This document shows positions 34,475 to 44,381 of a stretch of DNA of 64,000 nt, piece by piece (the first letter of the stretch is position 1; the number at the start of each line of letters is the position of its first letter). This DNA comes from Burkholderiales bacterium (GTDB lineage: Bacteria; Pseudomonadota; Gammaproteobacteria; Burkholderiales; SG8-41), in NCBI GenBank assembly GCA_020854035.1, contig JADZGE010000012.1:124001-188000 (forward strand). The letters run 5' to 3'. The notes under the pieces are model-generated. The model was given only the letters and a program-made list of their open reading frames with translations. It was not told the origin of the DNA and made no database searches. The position numbers and the translations under genes are program-made.

Positions 34475-35545
34475 GTGGGCAGTAGTCAGTGGGCAGTATC
34501 CGGCCCCATCGGCGTTGATCGGCGTCCACCGGCGGCTGATGCGCGTTCAAGCTCGTCGACCCTGCGCCGCTCTGCCGCTCTCGCGACGCTTCTCATCGCG
34601 ATGATTCCCGCGAACGCCGGGGCGCTCGACATCCAGGGCCACCGCGGCGCGCGCGGTCTCAGGCCCGAAAACACCCTGCCCGCATTCGCGCATGCGCTCT
34701 CGCTCGGCGTCACCACCCTCGAACTCGATGCCGGAATCACGCGGGACGGCGTCGTCGTGGTGAGCCACGACCCGGCATTGAATCCCGACCTCACCCGGGG
34801 CCCCGACGGTCGCTGGCTGGAGCGAACCGGTCCGGCGATCCGGAGCCTTGCGTTCGATGCGTTGGCGGGCTACGACGTCGGGCGCATCAGGCCGGGCAGC
34901 GCGTACGCGAAACGCTTCCCGGAGCAGCGCGCGGTCGACGGCACGCGCATTCCCCGCCTTGCCGATCTTTTCGCCATGGCGCGCCGCGCCGGCAACACGG
35001 CGGTGCGCTTCAACATCGAAACCAAGCTCTCCCCGCTCGCGCCCGACCAGACGGCGAACCCCGAGGAATTTTCCCTCGCTTTGATTAGAGCCGTGCGTGA
35101 AGCCGAAATGGCCTCACGCACGGCTATACAGTCGTTCGACTGGCGCACGCTCGCGATCGTGCAGCGGGAGGCACCCGAAATCCCGACCGTGTGCCTGACG
35201 GCGCGGCAGGATTTCATGGACAACGTGCAATCCGCCGCCCGGGCTTCGCCGTGGAACGCCGGATTGCACGTACGAGATTTCCGGAATTCGATCCCCCGCA
35301 TGGTGAAGGCGGCGGGCGGGGCAGTGTGGTCGCCGTACTACCGCGAGATCACGGCGCAGAGCGTGAAGGAAGCGCAGGCGCTGGGGCTGAAGGTCATCGT
35401 GTGGACGGTCAACGAACCCGGGGACATGCGGCGCATGATCGCGCTCGGTGTCGACGGCATCATCAGCGACTATCCCGACCGGCTGCGCCCCCTGGCGGGC
35501 GAAGCCGGCATTGCGCTCCCCGCCCCGACCCCCGTCCAGCCGTAG
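34475..35545 (+). CDS. Glycerophosphodiester phosphodiesterase (exported)
   Basis: About 356 aa. GDPD TIM-barrel: catalytic opening IQGHRGARGLRPENTLPAF, metal ligands in LELDAGITRDGVVVVSHDP, then RFNIETKLSP and the C-terminal VIVWTVNEPGDMRRMIALGV and GIISDYPDRL. Hydrolyses glycerophosphodiesters to glycerol-3-phosphate and an alcohol, probably in the periplasm: RSAALATLLIAMIPANAGA looks like a signal peptide. The start is uncertain: the GTG at 34475 lies in a 14-bp direct repeat (GTGGGCAGTAGTCA / GTGGGCAGTATC) and no better in-frame start precedes the signal peptide. A striking inverted repeat (35089-35125) lies inside the gene. Confidence 0.85.
   Translation: MGSSQWAVSGPIGVDRRPPAADARSSSSTLRRSAALATLLIAMIPANAGALDIQGHRGARGLRPENTLPAFAHALSLGVTTLELDAGITRDGVVVVSHDPALNPDLTRGPDGRWLERTGPAIRSLAFDALAGYDVGRIRPGSAYAKRFPEQRAVDGTRIPRLADLFAMARRAGNTAVRFNIETKLSPLAPDQTANPEEFSLALIRAVREAEMASRTAIQSFDWRTLAIVQREAPEIPTVCLTARQDFMDNVQSAARASPWNAGLHVRDFRNSIPRMVKAAGGAVWSPYYREITAQSVKEAQALGLKVIVWTVNEPGDMRRMIALGVDGIISDYPDRLRPLAGEAGIALPAPTPVQP
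35089..35125. repeat. Intragenic inverted repeat in the GDPD gene
   Basis: AGCCGTGCGTGA (35089-35100) and TCACGCACGGCT (35114-35125) are exact inverse complements. After one mismatched pair they are extended by GCC/GGC around a 5-base loop. It encodes RAVREAEMASRTAI within the barrel. Confidence 0.75.
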
Positions 35546-35560
35546 GAAACCGGCGGGTCT

Positions 35561-35902
35561 CTACTCGCGGTAGCGCTCGGCCTTCGGCAGCGGGCCGGTC
35601 ACGCAGGGCCCGAAGAGGACCCGGCCGTCGCGCTCCAGCATCGCGCGCTCCCCGTCGAGGTAGAGCGCGTATGCGCCGTCGGTGAACTTCTCCTGCGCGG
35701 CGCTCTGGGCGCGCGCCAGCGTGATCGGTTTGCCGTCGAGATTCACCTGCGCGTGCCGCCCGTCGGGCGCGCGGGCGACGCGCAGCACCCTGTTGCCCTT
35801 GCAGGCGTAATCCACGCGCTCAGGCAGCACGCTTTCCTCGACGCCCGTCCCCACGCAGCCGGCGGTGAGCGCCGCCGCGGCCAGAATGCCGTATCGACTC
35901 AT
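35561..35902 (-). CDS. MliC-like lysozyme-inhibitor lipoprotein
   Basis: 113 aa. Lipoprotein signal peptide with lipobox LTAGC at residues 12-16. The mature part fits the MliC/PliC fold: YACKGNRVLRVARAPDG, VNLDGKPITLARAQSAAQEK, FTDGAYALYLDGERAMLERD, GRVLFGPC, with two Cys for the domain's disulfide. Members inhibit C-type lysozyme at the outer membrane. Its stop lies 15 bases from the convergent GDPD stop, with no clear terminator between them. Confidence 0.75.
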   Translation of the reverse strand: MSRYGILAAAALTAGCVGTGVEESVLPERVDYACKGNRVLRVARAPDGRHAQVNLDGKPITLARAQSAAQEKFTDGAYALYLDGERAMLERDGRVLFGPCVTGPLPKAERYRE

Positions 35903-35945
35903 CGGTTTGCCTTCCCTCGTCGTTTTCGCGCCGGCCCCGACCCGG

Positions 35946-37355
<1,410 letters not shown>

Positions 37356-37360
37356 TGCCG

Positions 37361-37366
37361 ATTATA
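37361..37366 (-). promoter_or_regulatory. TATAAT -10 box directly before the M20 peptidase start
   Basis: Consensus TATAAT on the minus strand with only CGGCA between it and the ATG at 37355. Transcription would start at or next to the A of the ATG. No convincing -35 element is seen at 16-18 bp. Confidence 0.5.
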
Positions 37367-37450
37367 GAGCGCGATCGGGGCCGCAACGCCACCGCCGGGC
37401 GCATTGTCCGCGCGAAGGCGGATCCCACCCGAGCGGGGCGGCCAGCCGGC

Positions 37451-38983
37451 TCAGTAACTCGTCGGCCAGTTCGCGAGGCGATGCTGACCGACGCCCCCGC
37501 GCAGGCGCAGGCGGTGCACTTCCAGCATGCGCACGAGCCACGAGCGCGTGTCGCGGGGATCGAGCACGTGTTGCGCTTCGTAGAGGCGCGCGAGCTCCCA
37601 CGGCGTGGTGTCGCGATCGACCTGCGCGACGAGCTCCCTGAAGCGCTCCGGGTCGTCCTCCTCCTTCACACCGAAGAGGACGTTCACCGACACGCGCGGG
37701 TCCATGAAGCCGAGATCCGCCGTCGGCCAGCACGCGAGCTCGTCGGTGTTCCGGCCTCCGCCCATGTTGATGTAGGCCTGCCCGTAGCTCTTTCGCAGGA
37801 TCACGGTGAGCCTCGGCACGGTGACGAGCGAGAGCGCGTTCATCCAGTTGATGATCCTGCCCGGCATGCCGCGCAGTTCCCCCTCGACGCCGATGAGGAA
37901 CCCGGGCACGTCCACCAGGAACACGATCGGCACGTTGAAGGAATCGCAGAGCACCATGAAGCTCGTCGCCTTCTGGCACGCGTCGGGGTCGAGCGCCCCG
38001 CCCTTGAACATCGGGTTGTTGGCGATGAAGCCGACGCTGCGCCCGTTCAGGCGCGCGAGCACGGTCGCGACCGAGCGGCCGTAGCGCTCCTTCAGTTCGA
38101 AGGCGGAATCGCGGTCGGCGAGCGCGCGGATGATCTTCCGCACGTCGTAGACCTTGTTCCGCGACTCGGGCACGAGATCGAGAATGCCGCGGCAGGCCTC
38201 GTCCGAACCCGGCGGCACGGGATACTCCGGCGGCGGCTCGTTCGCGTGCGAGGGCAGGTAGGAGAGAAAGCGCTTCACGGCATCGAGCGCCTGCTGGTCG
38301 GTGTCCACCGCCATGTCGGCGAGACCCGAGACGCCGGTAAGGAGCCGCCAGCCGCCGAGGTCCTCGGGATCGACGGGCTTGCCGATCGCGATGGAGGTCA
38401 CGTTGGGGCTCGCCACCGCCATGATCGAGCCCTTCCTCATCACCACGAAATCCGACATCGCGGCATACCATGTCGAGGAGCCGTAGCACTGCCCGAGGAG
38501 CGCGGACACCCACGGCGACTCGCGCAGCCGCTGGTACTCCGTGGGGTCCTGCGCGAGGATGGCGCGGCCGGCCGCTCCCATGCGGTCTGGCATGCGCGCG
38601 CCGGAGGACTCGCCGAGCAGCACGAGCGGCATGCCGCGCCCGCAGGCGACTGCCTTCACGTGCCGGATCTTCTTCATGTTGATGACGCTCGAAGACGCGC
38701 CGAGCACCGTGAAGTCGTTCGCGACGAGCGCGATCTCGCGTCCGGCGATCTTCGCGAACCCCGCGACCTTGCCGTCGGCGGGCGTTTTCTCGCGCACTTC
38801 GTCGCGGATGCCGCGCGCGAAGCGGCCGGATTCCACGAAGCTGCCGGGATCTACCAGGTAATCGATCCGCTCGCGGGCGTTCAGGAAGCCCTGCGCCTTG
38901 CGCGCGGCGAGCTTCTCCGCGCCGCCCATCGCGAGGACTTCCGCGGCGCGTCGTTCGAGCTCTCCGATCACGTCGTCCGCCAT
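37451..38983 (-). CDS. Acyl-CoA carboxylase carboxyltransferase subunit (type B)
   Basis: 510 aa, third type B copy: NARERIDYLVDPGSFVESGR, GESSGARMPDRMGAAGRAI, FLSYLPSHANEPPP, GFIANNPMFKGGALDPDACQ, CDSFNVPIVFLVDVPGFLIG, LRKSYGQAYINMGG and the closing LANWPTSY. The ATG at 38983 starts 13 bases after the stop of the upstream Bug gene and has GAAGG before it. Here the genetic partners are two Bug genes, a cupin and an amidohydrolase, with no biotin carboxylase, so it must borrow the biotin subunits encoded elsewhere, possibly those at 28724 and 33421. Substrate unknown. Confidence 0.9.
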   Translation of the reverse strand: MADDVIGELERRAAEVLAMGGAEKLAARKAQGFLNARERIDYLVDPGSFVESGRFARGIRDEVREKTPADGKVAGFAKIAGREIALVANDFTVLGASSSVINMKKIRHVKAVACGRGMPLVLLGESSGARMPDRMGAAGRAILAQDPTEYQRLRESPWVSALLGQCYGSSTWYAAMSDFVVMRKGSIMAVASPNVTSIAIGKPVDPEDLGGWRLLTGVSGLADMAVDTDQQALDAVKRFLSYLPSHANEPPPEYPVPPGSDEACRGILDLVPESRNKVYDVRKIIRALADRDSAFELKERYGRSVATVLARLNGRSVGFIANNPMFKGGALDPDACQKATSFMVLCDSFNVPIVFLVDVPGFLIGVEGELRGMPGRIINWMNALSLVTVPRLTVILRKSYGQAYINMGGGRNTDELACWPTADLGFMDPRVSVNVLFGVKEEDDPERFRELVAQVDRDTTPWELARLYEAQHVLDPRDTRSWLVRMLEVHRLRLRGGVGQHRLANWPTSY

Positions 38984-38996
38984 GTCGGGGCCTTCG

Positions 38997-39959
38997 CTAG
39001 AGCTTGACACCGGCGGCCAGGATCACCTTCCGCCATTTCACGATCTCCGATTGGATGAAGGCCGCGTACTGCGCCGGGGTGCCGCCCACCGGCTCGGCGC
39101 CGAGATCGGAGATACGCTTGCTCACGTCGGGGAGCTTCAGGATGCGGGCGGTTTCGGCGGCGAGCGCCTCCACCACCGGTTTCGGCGCTTGCGCGGGCGC
39201 GAGCAGCCCGAACCACGATACCGCTTCGAATCCCGCGACTCCCGCCTCCGCCACCGTCGGGATTTCCGGCGCCGCCACGGTGCGCGCGGCGGAACTCACC
39301 GCGAGCGCGCGGATCTTTCCCGCCCTCGCGTGCGGAAGGTAGACGGGAATGTTGTCCATCGTGAGCGAGATCTGCCCCGCCATCACGTCCGCCAGCACGG
39401 CGGCGCTGCCCTTGTAGGGGACGTGCACCATGCTCGTCCCGGTAAGCGACTTGAAGAGCTCCATCGACAGGTGCGCGGTGCTGCCGTTGCCGGGCGAGCC
39501 GTGCGTCAACTTTCCCGGATTCGCCCTCGCGTAGGCCGCGAGCTCTTTCACGCTCTTCACCGGCAGCGTGTTGTTGACGACGAGGAGATTGGGCACCCGG
39601 GCAACCAGGCTGATGGGAGCGAAATCGCGCACCGCGTCCCACGAAAGGCCGGGATAGAGCGTGTTGTTGATGCTGTGCGTCGCGGCCGTGCCCATGAGGA
39701 TCGTGTAGCCGTCGGGCGCGGCGCGGGCGGCGATCTCGGTGCCGATGTTGCCGTTCGCGCCGGGGCGGTTGTCGACGATGACCGGCTGGCCCCAGTTCTC
39801 GGTCATCTTCTGCGCGAGCGCGCGCGCGAGGATGTCGGTCGTGCCCGCGGGCGTGTAGGCGACCAGAATCCGGATCGGCCTGTTCGGATATCCCTGGGTC
39901 TGCGCCGCCGCCGCGGCCCCCGCGGCGAGCGCCGCGCTCGTGAGCATCGCCCGGATCAT
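38997..39959 (-). CDS. Tripartite tricarboxylate transporter substrate-binding protein (Bug/TctC)
   Basis: 320 aa. Signal peptide MIRAMLTSAALAAGAAAAAQ, then GYPNRPIRILVAYTPAGTTD, VDNRPGANGNIGTEIAARAA, PDGYTILMGTAATHSIN and MVHVPYKGSAAVLADV; complete for the family. AAGGAGGATCCTC precedes the ATG at 39959, a strong ribosome-binding site. Tandem with another Bug gene upstream and a carboxyltransferase downstream. The two tandem Bug proteins differ clearly in sequence, so they probably bind different acids. Confidence 0.93.
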   Translation of the reverse strand: MIRAMLTSAALAAGAAAAAQTQGYPNRPIRILVAYTPAGTTDILARALAQKMTENWGQPVIVDNRPGANGNIGTEIAARAAPDGYTILMGTAATHSINNTLYPGLSWDAVRDFAPISLVARVPNLLVVNNTLPVKSVKELAAYARANPGKLTHGSPGNGSTAHLSMELFKSLTGTSMVHVPYKGSAAVLADVMAGQISLTMDNIPVYLPHARAGKIRALAVSSAARTVAAPEIPTVAEAGVAGFEAVSWFGLLAPAQAPKPVVEALAAETARILKLPDVSKRISDLGAEPVGGTPAQYAAFIQSEIVKWRKVILAAGVKL

Positions 39960-40030
39960 GAGGATCCTCCTTGCATCGCCGGTGGATCGAGTCACCGGGA
40001 AGCGCGCCGGCGCGCCGCGATTCCTGCTGG

Positions 40031-41005
40031 TCATTGGGCCTTGATCCCCGCGGCGTGGATCACCTTCGCCCACTTCGCGATCTCGTCCTGCATGAACTTC
40101 GTGTACTGCTCGGGCGTGTTGCCGACCGGGTCGGCCCCGAGGTCCTCGAGCTGCTTGCGCAATTCGGGCATGGCGAGCGATTTCACGACCGCGCCGTGCA
40201 GCCGTTCCACGATCGCGCGCGGTGTCTTCGCCGGTACCGACATGCCGTAGAAGGTGGTGACGACGTACCCGGGGACGCCCGCTTCCATCACGGTGGGAAA
40301 CTCCGGCGCCGCCGGCGAGCGCTTCGGGCCGGTCACCGCGATGCCCCTGAGCTTGCCCGCGCGCACCTGCCGTATCACCGTCGGCACGTTGCCGAAATAC
40401 AGCGACACCTCGCCCGAGAGCAGCGCGACGAGCCCCGGGCCGCCGCCCTTGTAGGGAATGTGCACCCACTTCACGCCGGTCATGAACTCGAAGAGCGCGG
40501 CCGAGAGGTGCACCGTCGTGCCGACGCCCGATGAGCCGTAGTTGATCTCGCCGGGGCGCTTCTTCGAGAAGGCGATCAGCTCCTTGACGCTCGTCGGCGG
40601 CAACGACGGGTGCACGACGAGCAGGTTCTGGGATTCCGCCAGCAGCGACACGAACGCGAAATCCTTCAGCGAATCGAAATTGAGCTTGATGAGCGACGGG
40701 TTGGTGGCGTGCCCGGGCCCGTTCAGCATGAGCGTGTAGCCGTCGGGCGGCGAATGCGCGGCGATCTCCGTTCCGATCGCCGTGTTGGCGCCGGCGCGGT
40801 TGTCCACCACCACCTGCTGTCCGAGATTCCCGGCGAGCCTCGGGGCGAGCGTCCGGGCGACGATGTCGTTGGTGCCCCCGGGCGGGAATCCCACGATGAA
40901 GCGAATCGGCTTCACCGGGTAGTTTTGTGCCGCCGCGGCCCCGCAAAAAACCATTGAACCCGCCCCCGCGAGGAGAGTTGCAAGACTCGCCCGCATGCTG
41001 GTCAT
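40031..41005 (-). CDS. Tripartite tricarboxylate transporter substrate-binding protein (Bug/TctC)
   Basis: 324 aa. Signal peptide MTSMRASLATLLAGAGSMVF ending at AAAAQN, then YPVKPIRFIVGFPPGGTND, VDNRAGANTAIGTEIAAHSP, PDGYTLMLNGPGHATN and WVHIPYKGGGPGLVALL; all family blocks present. First of two tandem Bug genes, 110 bases after the cupin gene. An ATG at 40996 (residue 4) is an alternative start. Ligand unknown. Confidence 0.93.
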   Translation of the reverse strand: MTSMRASLATLLAGAGSMVFCGAAAAQNYPVKPIRFIVGFPPGGTNDIVARTLAPRLAGNLGQQVVVDNRAGANTAIGTEIAAHSPPDGYTLMLNGPGHATNPSLIKLNFDSLKDFAFVSLLAESQNLLVVHPSLPPTSVKELIAFSKKRPGEINYGSSGVGTTVHLSAALFEFMTGVKWVHIPYKGGGPGLVALLSGEVSLYFGNVPTVIRQVRAGKLRGIAVTGPKRSPAAPEFPTVMEAGVPGYVVTTFYGMSVPAKTPRAIVERLHGAVVKSLAMPELRKQLEDLGADPVGNTPEQYTKFMQDEIAKWAKVIHAAGIKAQ

Positions 41006-41115
41006 ATCGCGTCCTCCTCCCTGTCGGTATTGTTGTCGGCCGAGGGCCGTGAACCATTGTCGATGACGCCGCTTCCCGCCGTTTCGCGCTCGACGCGGGA
41101 GACATCGCGCCGCGG

Positions 41116-41658
41116 CTATCGCGCCGGGCCGTAGCCCTCGAGATAGAGCGGGCCCGACATCGTGCCGTCCACCGCCATGCCGATGATGCCCTGCGAGAGA
41201 TCCTTGATCGCGAGGAAGATCACGTCCTCGTCGTCGGGGGACGCGACCAGCGTGTGCGGCGCATTCGCCGGGATGTAGATCAACGTGCCCTTCGGCGCGA
41301 CGACCTTCCTGCCGTTGACCGAGCCCACCAGCGTGCCGCGCAGCACGTAGTTCAACTGCTCGTTCCCGTGCGTGTGCATGCGCGAACCGGTGCCGCGCGG
41401 CTTGTGGATGTAGCCCACCAGCATGCGCGCGCCTTCGACGACGCCGCCGTGCGAAGTCGAGTAGCCCTTGCCGGCGTCGGTGACCTTGAGCCCCGCCATG
41501 TCGTAGTGGTAGCGCCCGCCGGCCCCGCCGCGAACCGCGCCCCTAGTCTTTGTCTTCGTGTGCGCCTTCGTCTTCCGGCGCGACGAAGGCGCGTCAGCCG
41601 CGCGGCCGCGCGCGGCGGGGGAACGGGATTTCCTGCGGACGGTGCGTCGCGTTGCCAT
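41116..41658 (-). CDS. Cupin-domain protein
   Basis: 180 aa. The first 50 residues are rich in Lys/Arg/Thr (ATRRTVRRKSRSPAARGRAA, SSRRKTKAHTKTKTRG), an unusual basic extension. The rest is one cupin barrel with the metal-site motif GTGSRMHTHGNEQLNYVLRG and the second motif PKGTLIYIPANAPHTLVASP. The metal-binding His/Glu residues are present. The ATG at 41658 is favoured because GAGGTG precedes it. Follows the amidohydrolase gene on the same strand, so it could be an isomerase, a dioxygenase-like enzyme or an oligomeric sensor for the same pathway. Function not assignable. Confidence 0.8.
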   Translation of the reverse strand: MATRRTVRRKSRSPAARGRAADAPSSRRKTKAHTKTKTRGAVRGGAGGRYHYDMAGLKVTDAGKGYSTSHGGVVEGARMLVGYIHKPRGTGSRMHTHGNEQLNYVLRGTLVGSVNGRKVVAPKGTLIYIPANAPHTLVASPDDEDVIFLAIKDLSQGIIGMAVDGTMSGPLYLEGYGPAR

Positions 41659-41734
41659 GGCATTCACCTCGCGAGTAACAAGAATGGCGGGAAACTCCCG
41701 TTGGATCGCGGATCACCGCGTTCCGCGCGGCGGA

Positions 41735-43084
41735 TCACAGGTAATCCACGATCTTCCAGTCTCCCGGCCTCGCGTTCACGACGTTGCGGTTGTTGCCCGG
41801 CCGGCGATCGGCATGAACCCTGCCTTCCTTCATCACGAGCTGGATGTTCTTCTTCTCCTGGAGGCACCGGATGTTGCGCAGGGGATCGCCGTCCACCGCG
41901 ATCACGTCGGCGAGCTTGCCCGCCGCGATCGTGCCGAGCTCGTGGTCCCGCTTCAACGCCTGCGCGGCGTTGCGCGTCGCCGTGAGAATCGCGTCCATCG
42001 GCTTCATGCCGAGCTTGACGTAGATCTCGAGCTCCGCGGCGTTCGATCCCATGTCGGGCTCGAAGCCCATGTCGGTGCCCATCGCGATCCTGACGCCCAT
42101 CCGGTACGCCTTCTGGAACGTGTCGTAGCAGAAGGGCTGGAGGTACTTCATCTTGCGCAGCACGAAATCCGCCGTGCCGTGCTCGCGGCGCAGCCGGATG
42201 GCATGGTCGGTGCGATGCGAGAGCGTGGGCGTCATCGGGATGTTCGCCTCGACGATCATCTCCAGCGTCTCGTCGTCGGAGAACACCATGTGCTCGATCG
42301 TGTCGGCGCCGGCCTTGATCGCCATGCGGTGCGCGTTGGTGGTGAAGCAGTGCACCGCGGCATGCTTGTGCAGCGCGTGGGCCTCGTCCACCAGCGCGTC
42401 GAGCTCCTCCTGCGTGAGGTTGCGGATGTCGGGCTCTTCCTTGTCGGTGCCGCCCCCGCCGGAAGCGCAGGTCTTGATGACGTCGCAGCCGGCAAGCAGG
42501 TTCTTGCGGGCGAGCTTGCGCAACTCCCACGGCCCGTCCGCCGTGTTGAAGCCCCAGCGGTACATCGCGCGCGGCTGGATGAGATCGAGGTGGGAGCCCG
42601 TCATGGTGGTGAAGGCGCCGATCACCATCCGCGGCCCCTCGACGATGCCGGCGTTGATCGCGTCGCGCACCGCGCAGAGCTCGTTCACGAGTATCCCGTA
42701 GGGGCCGTTCATGCCGAGGTCGCGCAGCGTGGTGAAGCCCATGTCGAAGCAGTTCTGCGCGTGAAAGAGCGCGTACATCTGCTGCAGGTGCGGCATGATC
42801 TCGAACTGCGCGACACGGTGGTTGTGGAACGTCATGCAGTTGTACATCGCCGTGTGGATGTGCAGATCCATCATCCCCGGCATGAGCGTGCAGCCCTTCG
42901 CGTCGATCACCTCGGCTCGCGCCGGAATCCGGATCGAACGCCGGGTGCCGACCTGCCTGATGCGCCGCCCCTGGAGAACGACGACCGGGTCCCTGACGGG
43001 GGCCGCGCCGGTGCCGTCGATCAGCGCGGCGGCCTTGAGGTAACGCAGGGGACCGCGCTCGGCGGCGGGCTTCGGTTCGTGCAT
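41735..43084 (-). CDS. Amidohydrolase-superfamily metal hydrolase (imidazolonepropionase-like)
   Basis: 449 aa. Metal-dependent TIM barrel: GCTLMPGMMDLHIHTAMYNC (HxH metal motif), DVIKTCASGGGGTDKEEPD where the carboxylated Lys is expected, VHCFTTNAHRMAIKAGADTI and EHMVFSDDETLEM with further metal His, and GTDMGFEPDMGSNAAEL with the catalytic Asp. It ends with the usual small beta domain (GTIAAGKLADVIAVDGDPLR). Likely cleaves an amide or cyclic imide. Start of the run amidohydrolase-cupin-Bug-Bug-carboxyltransferase. TGCTAGAAT (-10-like, 43117-43122) lies about 33 bases upstream. Confidence 0.9.
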   Translation of the reverse strand: MHEPKPAAERGPLRYLKAAALIDGTGAAPVRDPVVVLQGRRIRQVGTRRSIRIPARAEVIDAKGCTLMPGMMDLHIHTAMYNCMTFHNHRVAQFEIMPHLQQMYALFHAQNCFDMGFTTLRDLGMNGPYGILVNELCAVRDAINAGIVEGPRMVIGAFTTMTGSHLDLIQPRAMYRWGFNTADGPWELRKLARKNLLAGCDVIKTCASGGGGTDKEEPDIRNLTQEELDALVDEAHALHKHAAVHCFTTNAHRMAIKAGADTIEHMVFSDDETLEMIVEANIPMTPTLSHRTDHAIRLRREHGTADFVLRKMKYLQPFCYDTFQKAYRMGVRIAMGTDMGFEPDMGSNAAELEIYVKLGMKPMDAILTATRNAAQALKRDHELGTIAAGKLADVIAVDGDPLRNIRCLQEKKNIQLVMKEGRVHADRRPGNNRNVVNARPGDWKIVDYL

Positions 43085-43132
43085 GGGGGAGCGCTCCTCC
43101 TTCGATCGCGCCGGAGATTCTAGCAGCCTGCC

Positions 43133-43150
43133 GGTTCCCGGGGGGGAACC
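43133..43150 (-). terminator. Hairpin after the CobW-type gene
   Basis: GGTTCCC-GGGG-GGGAACC (plus-strand reading), 22 bases downstream of the CobW-type stop and just before the TAGAAT box of the amidohydrolase gene. There is no U-tract, so it is a possible terminator or insulating hairpin only. Confidence 0.4.
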
Positions 43151-43171
43151 CCGAGCGCACCGCGGCGCGAA

Positions 43172-44260
43172 TCAGCGGAAGCGCCCGGCGAGCGCGGCGA
43201 AGCGCGCGTACGCGTCCGGGTCAAACGCCCCGGCGGGCGCGCCCGAGTAGCCGAGCGCGGGCAGCGTGCGCTCGATATCCGCGCGCGCCATGCCGCGCGT
43301 GATGAAGACGAGGCGCGAGCGGCGTTCCGCGTCGGGCCAGCGCTCGAGCGCGACGGGCTCCTCGATCAACGTCTGGACCGCGTGGACGGCGACCGGATTG
43401 CCGTCCACGTTGAGGAGCGCCTTCACGCGCAGGAGGTTCGCGCCGCGCAGCGAGGCGAGGAGGCCCAGCCACAGCGCGAGGCCGTGGCCGGTCACCGGGC
43501 GGTCGTGGTAGATGCAGAACGCGTCGATCGCCGGGTCGGCGTGCCGGTGCCGCCCGCGCGGCGGGTGGTTCCCCGCCGCACCGCCGTAGTGCTCCACGCC
43601 GAGCCACCGCGCGATGCCGGCGCCGCGGGCCGCTTCGTCGAGGCCGGCGCCGAAGATCTGCGCGGCCGGCGTCCCGCCGTTCGCGGCCGCGATGATCGAC
43701 GCGCCCGGGTTCACGCGCGCGAGCCGCTCGCGCAGCCGCTCGAGCGCCGGCGCCGCCGCGATGTCGGTCTTGGAAACGACGACGCGATCGGCGAGCGCGG
43801 CCTGCTTGAGCGCCTCGGCGGCGGCGTCGAGCTGCGCCTCGCCGTGCACCCCGTCGACCACCGTCACGACGCTGTCGAGGCGATACACGGGTGCGAGCTC
43901 CCGGTCGGCGAGCAGCGTCTGCAGTATCGGCACCGGGTCGGCGAGCCCGGTCGTTTCGATCAGGACCCGGCCGAAGGCGGGGAGCGTGCCCTCGCGGCGC
44001 CTGCGGTGGAGATCGGCGAGCGCGCCGACGAGATCGCCGCGCATCTCGCAGCAGATACAGCCGCTCTGAAGCGTCACCACGGTCTCGCCGGGCGCGGCAA
44101 CCAGCAGGTGATCGAGCGCGATCTCCCCGAACTCGTTCACGATGACCGCCGCGTCGGCGAGCGCCGGATCGCGCAGCAGGCGATTCAGCAGCGTCGTCTT
44201 GCCCGCGCCCAGGTAGCCGGTGATGATCGAGACGGGCGCGCGCGCGGTCGCTGGCGTCAT
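43172..44260 (-). CDS. CobW/COG0523-type GTPase (putative metal chaperone)
   Basis: 362 aa. Walker A in IITGYLGAGKTTLLNRLL (residues 12-29), the metal-binding motif GCICCE (about 68-73), ETTGLADPVP, the GTP-specificity motif SKTD (VVVSKTDIAAAP), a His-rich region (NHPPRGRHRHADP) and the C-terminal CobW domain (LRVKALLNVDGNPVAVHAVQ). Members deliver metals such as zinc or cobalt to target proteins. It follows the aldolase gene by 121 bases on the same strand, possibly the operon's last gene. The metal and client are unknown. Confidence 0.9.
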   Translation of the reverse strand: MTPATARAPVSIITGYLGAGKTTLLNRLLRDPALADAAVIVNEFGEIALDHLLVAAPGETVVTLQSGCICCEMRGDLVGALADLHRRRREGTLPAFGRVLIETTGLADPVPILQTLLADRELAPVYRLDSVVTVVDGVHGEAQLDAAAEALKQAALADRVVVSKTDIAAAPALERLRERLARVNPGASIIAAANGGTPAAQIFGAGLDEAARGAGIARWLGVEHYGGAAGNHPPRGRHRHADPAIDAFCIYHDRPVTGHGLALWLGLLASLRGANLLRVKALLNVDGNPVAVHAVQTLIEEPVALERWPDAERRSRLVFITRGMARADIERTLPALGYSGAPAGAFDPDAYARFAALAGRFR

Positions 44261-44381
44261 GAGGAAGGCGGGCGGCGACCGCGGCGCGGCCGGGGAGCGA
44301 AGCGGACCGGGAGGGTCCCTCTGCCGCGTCCCGGCGGCGGCACTGCGGCTCGACGCGCCACGTGACGGGCGATGCGCTCTC

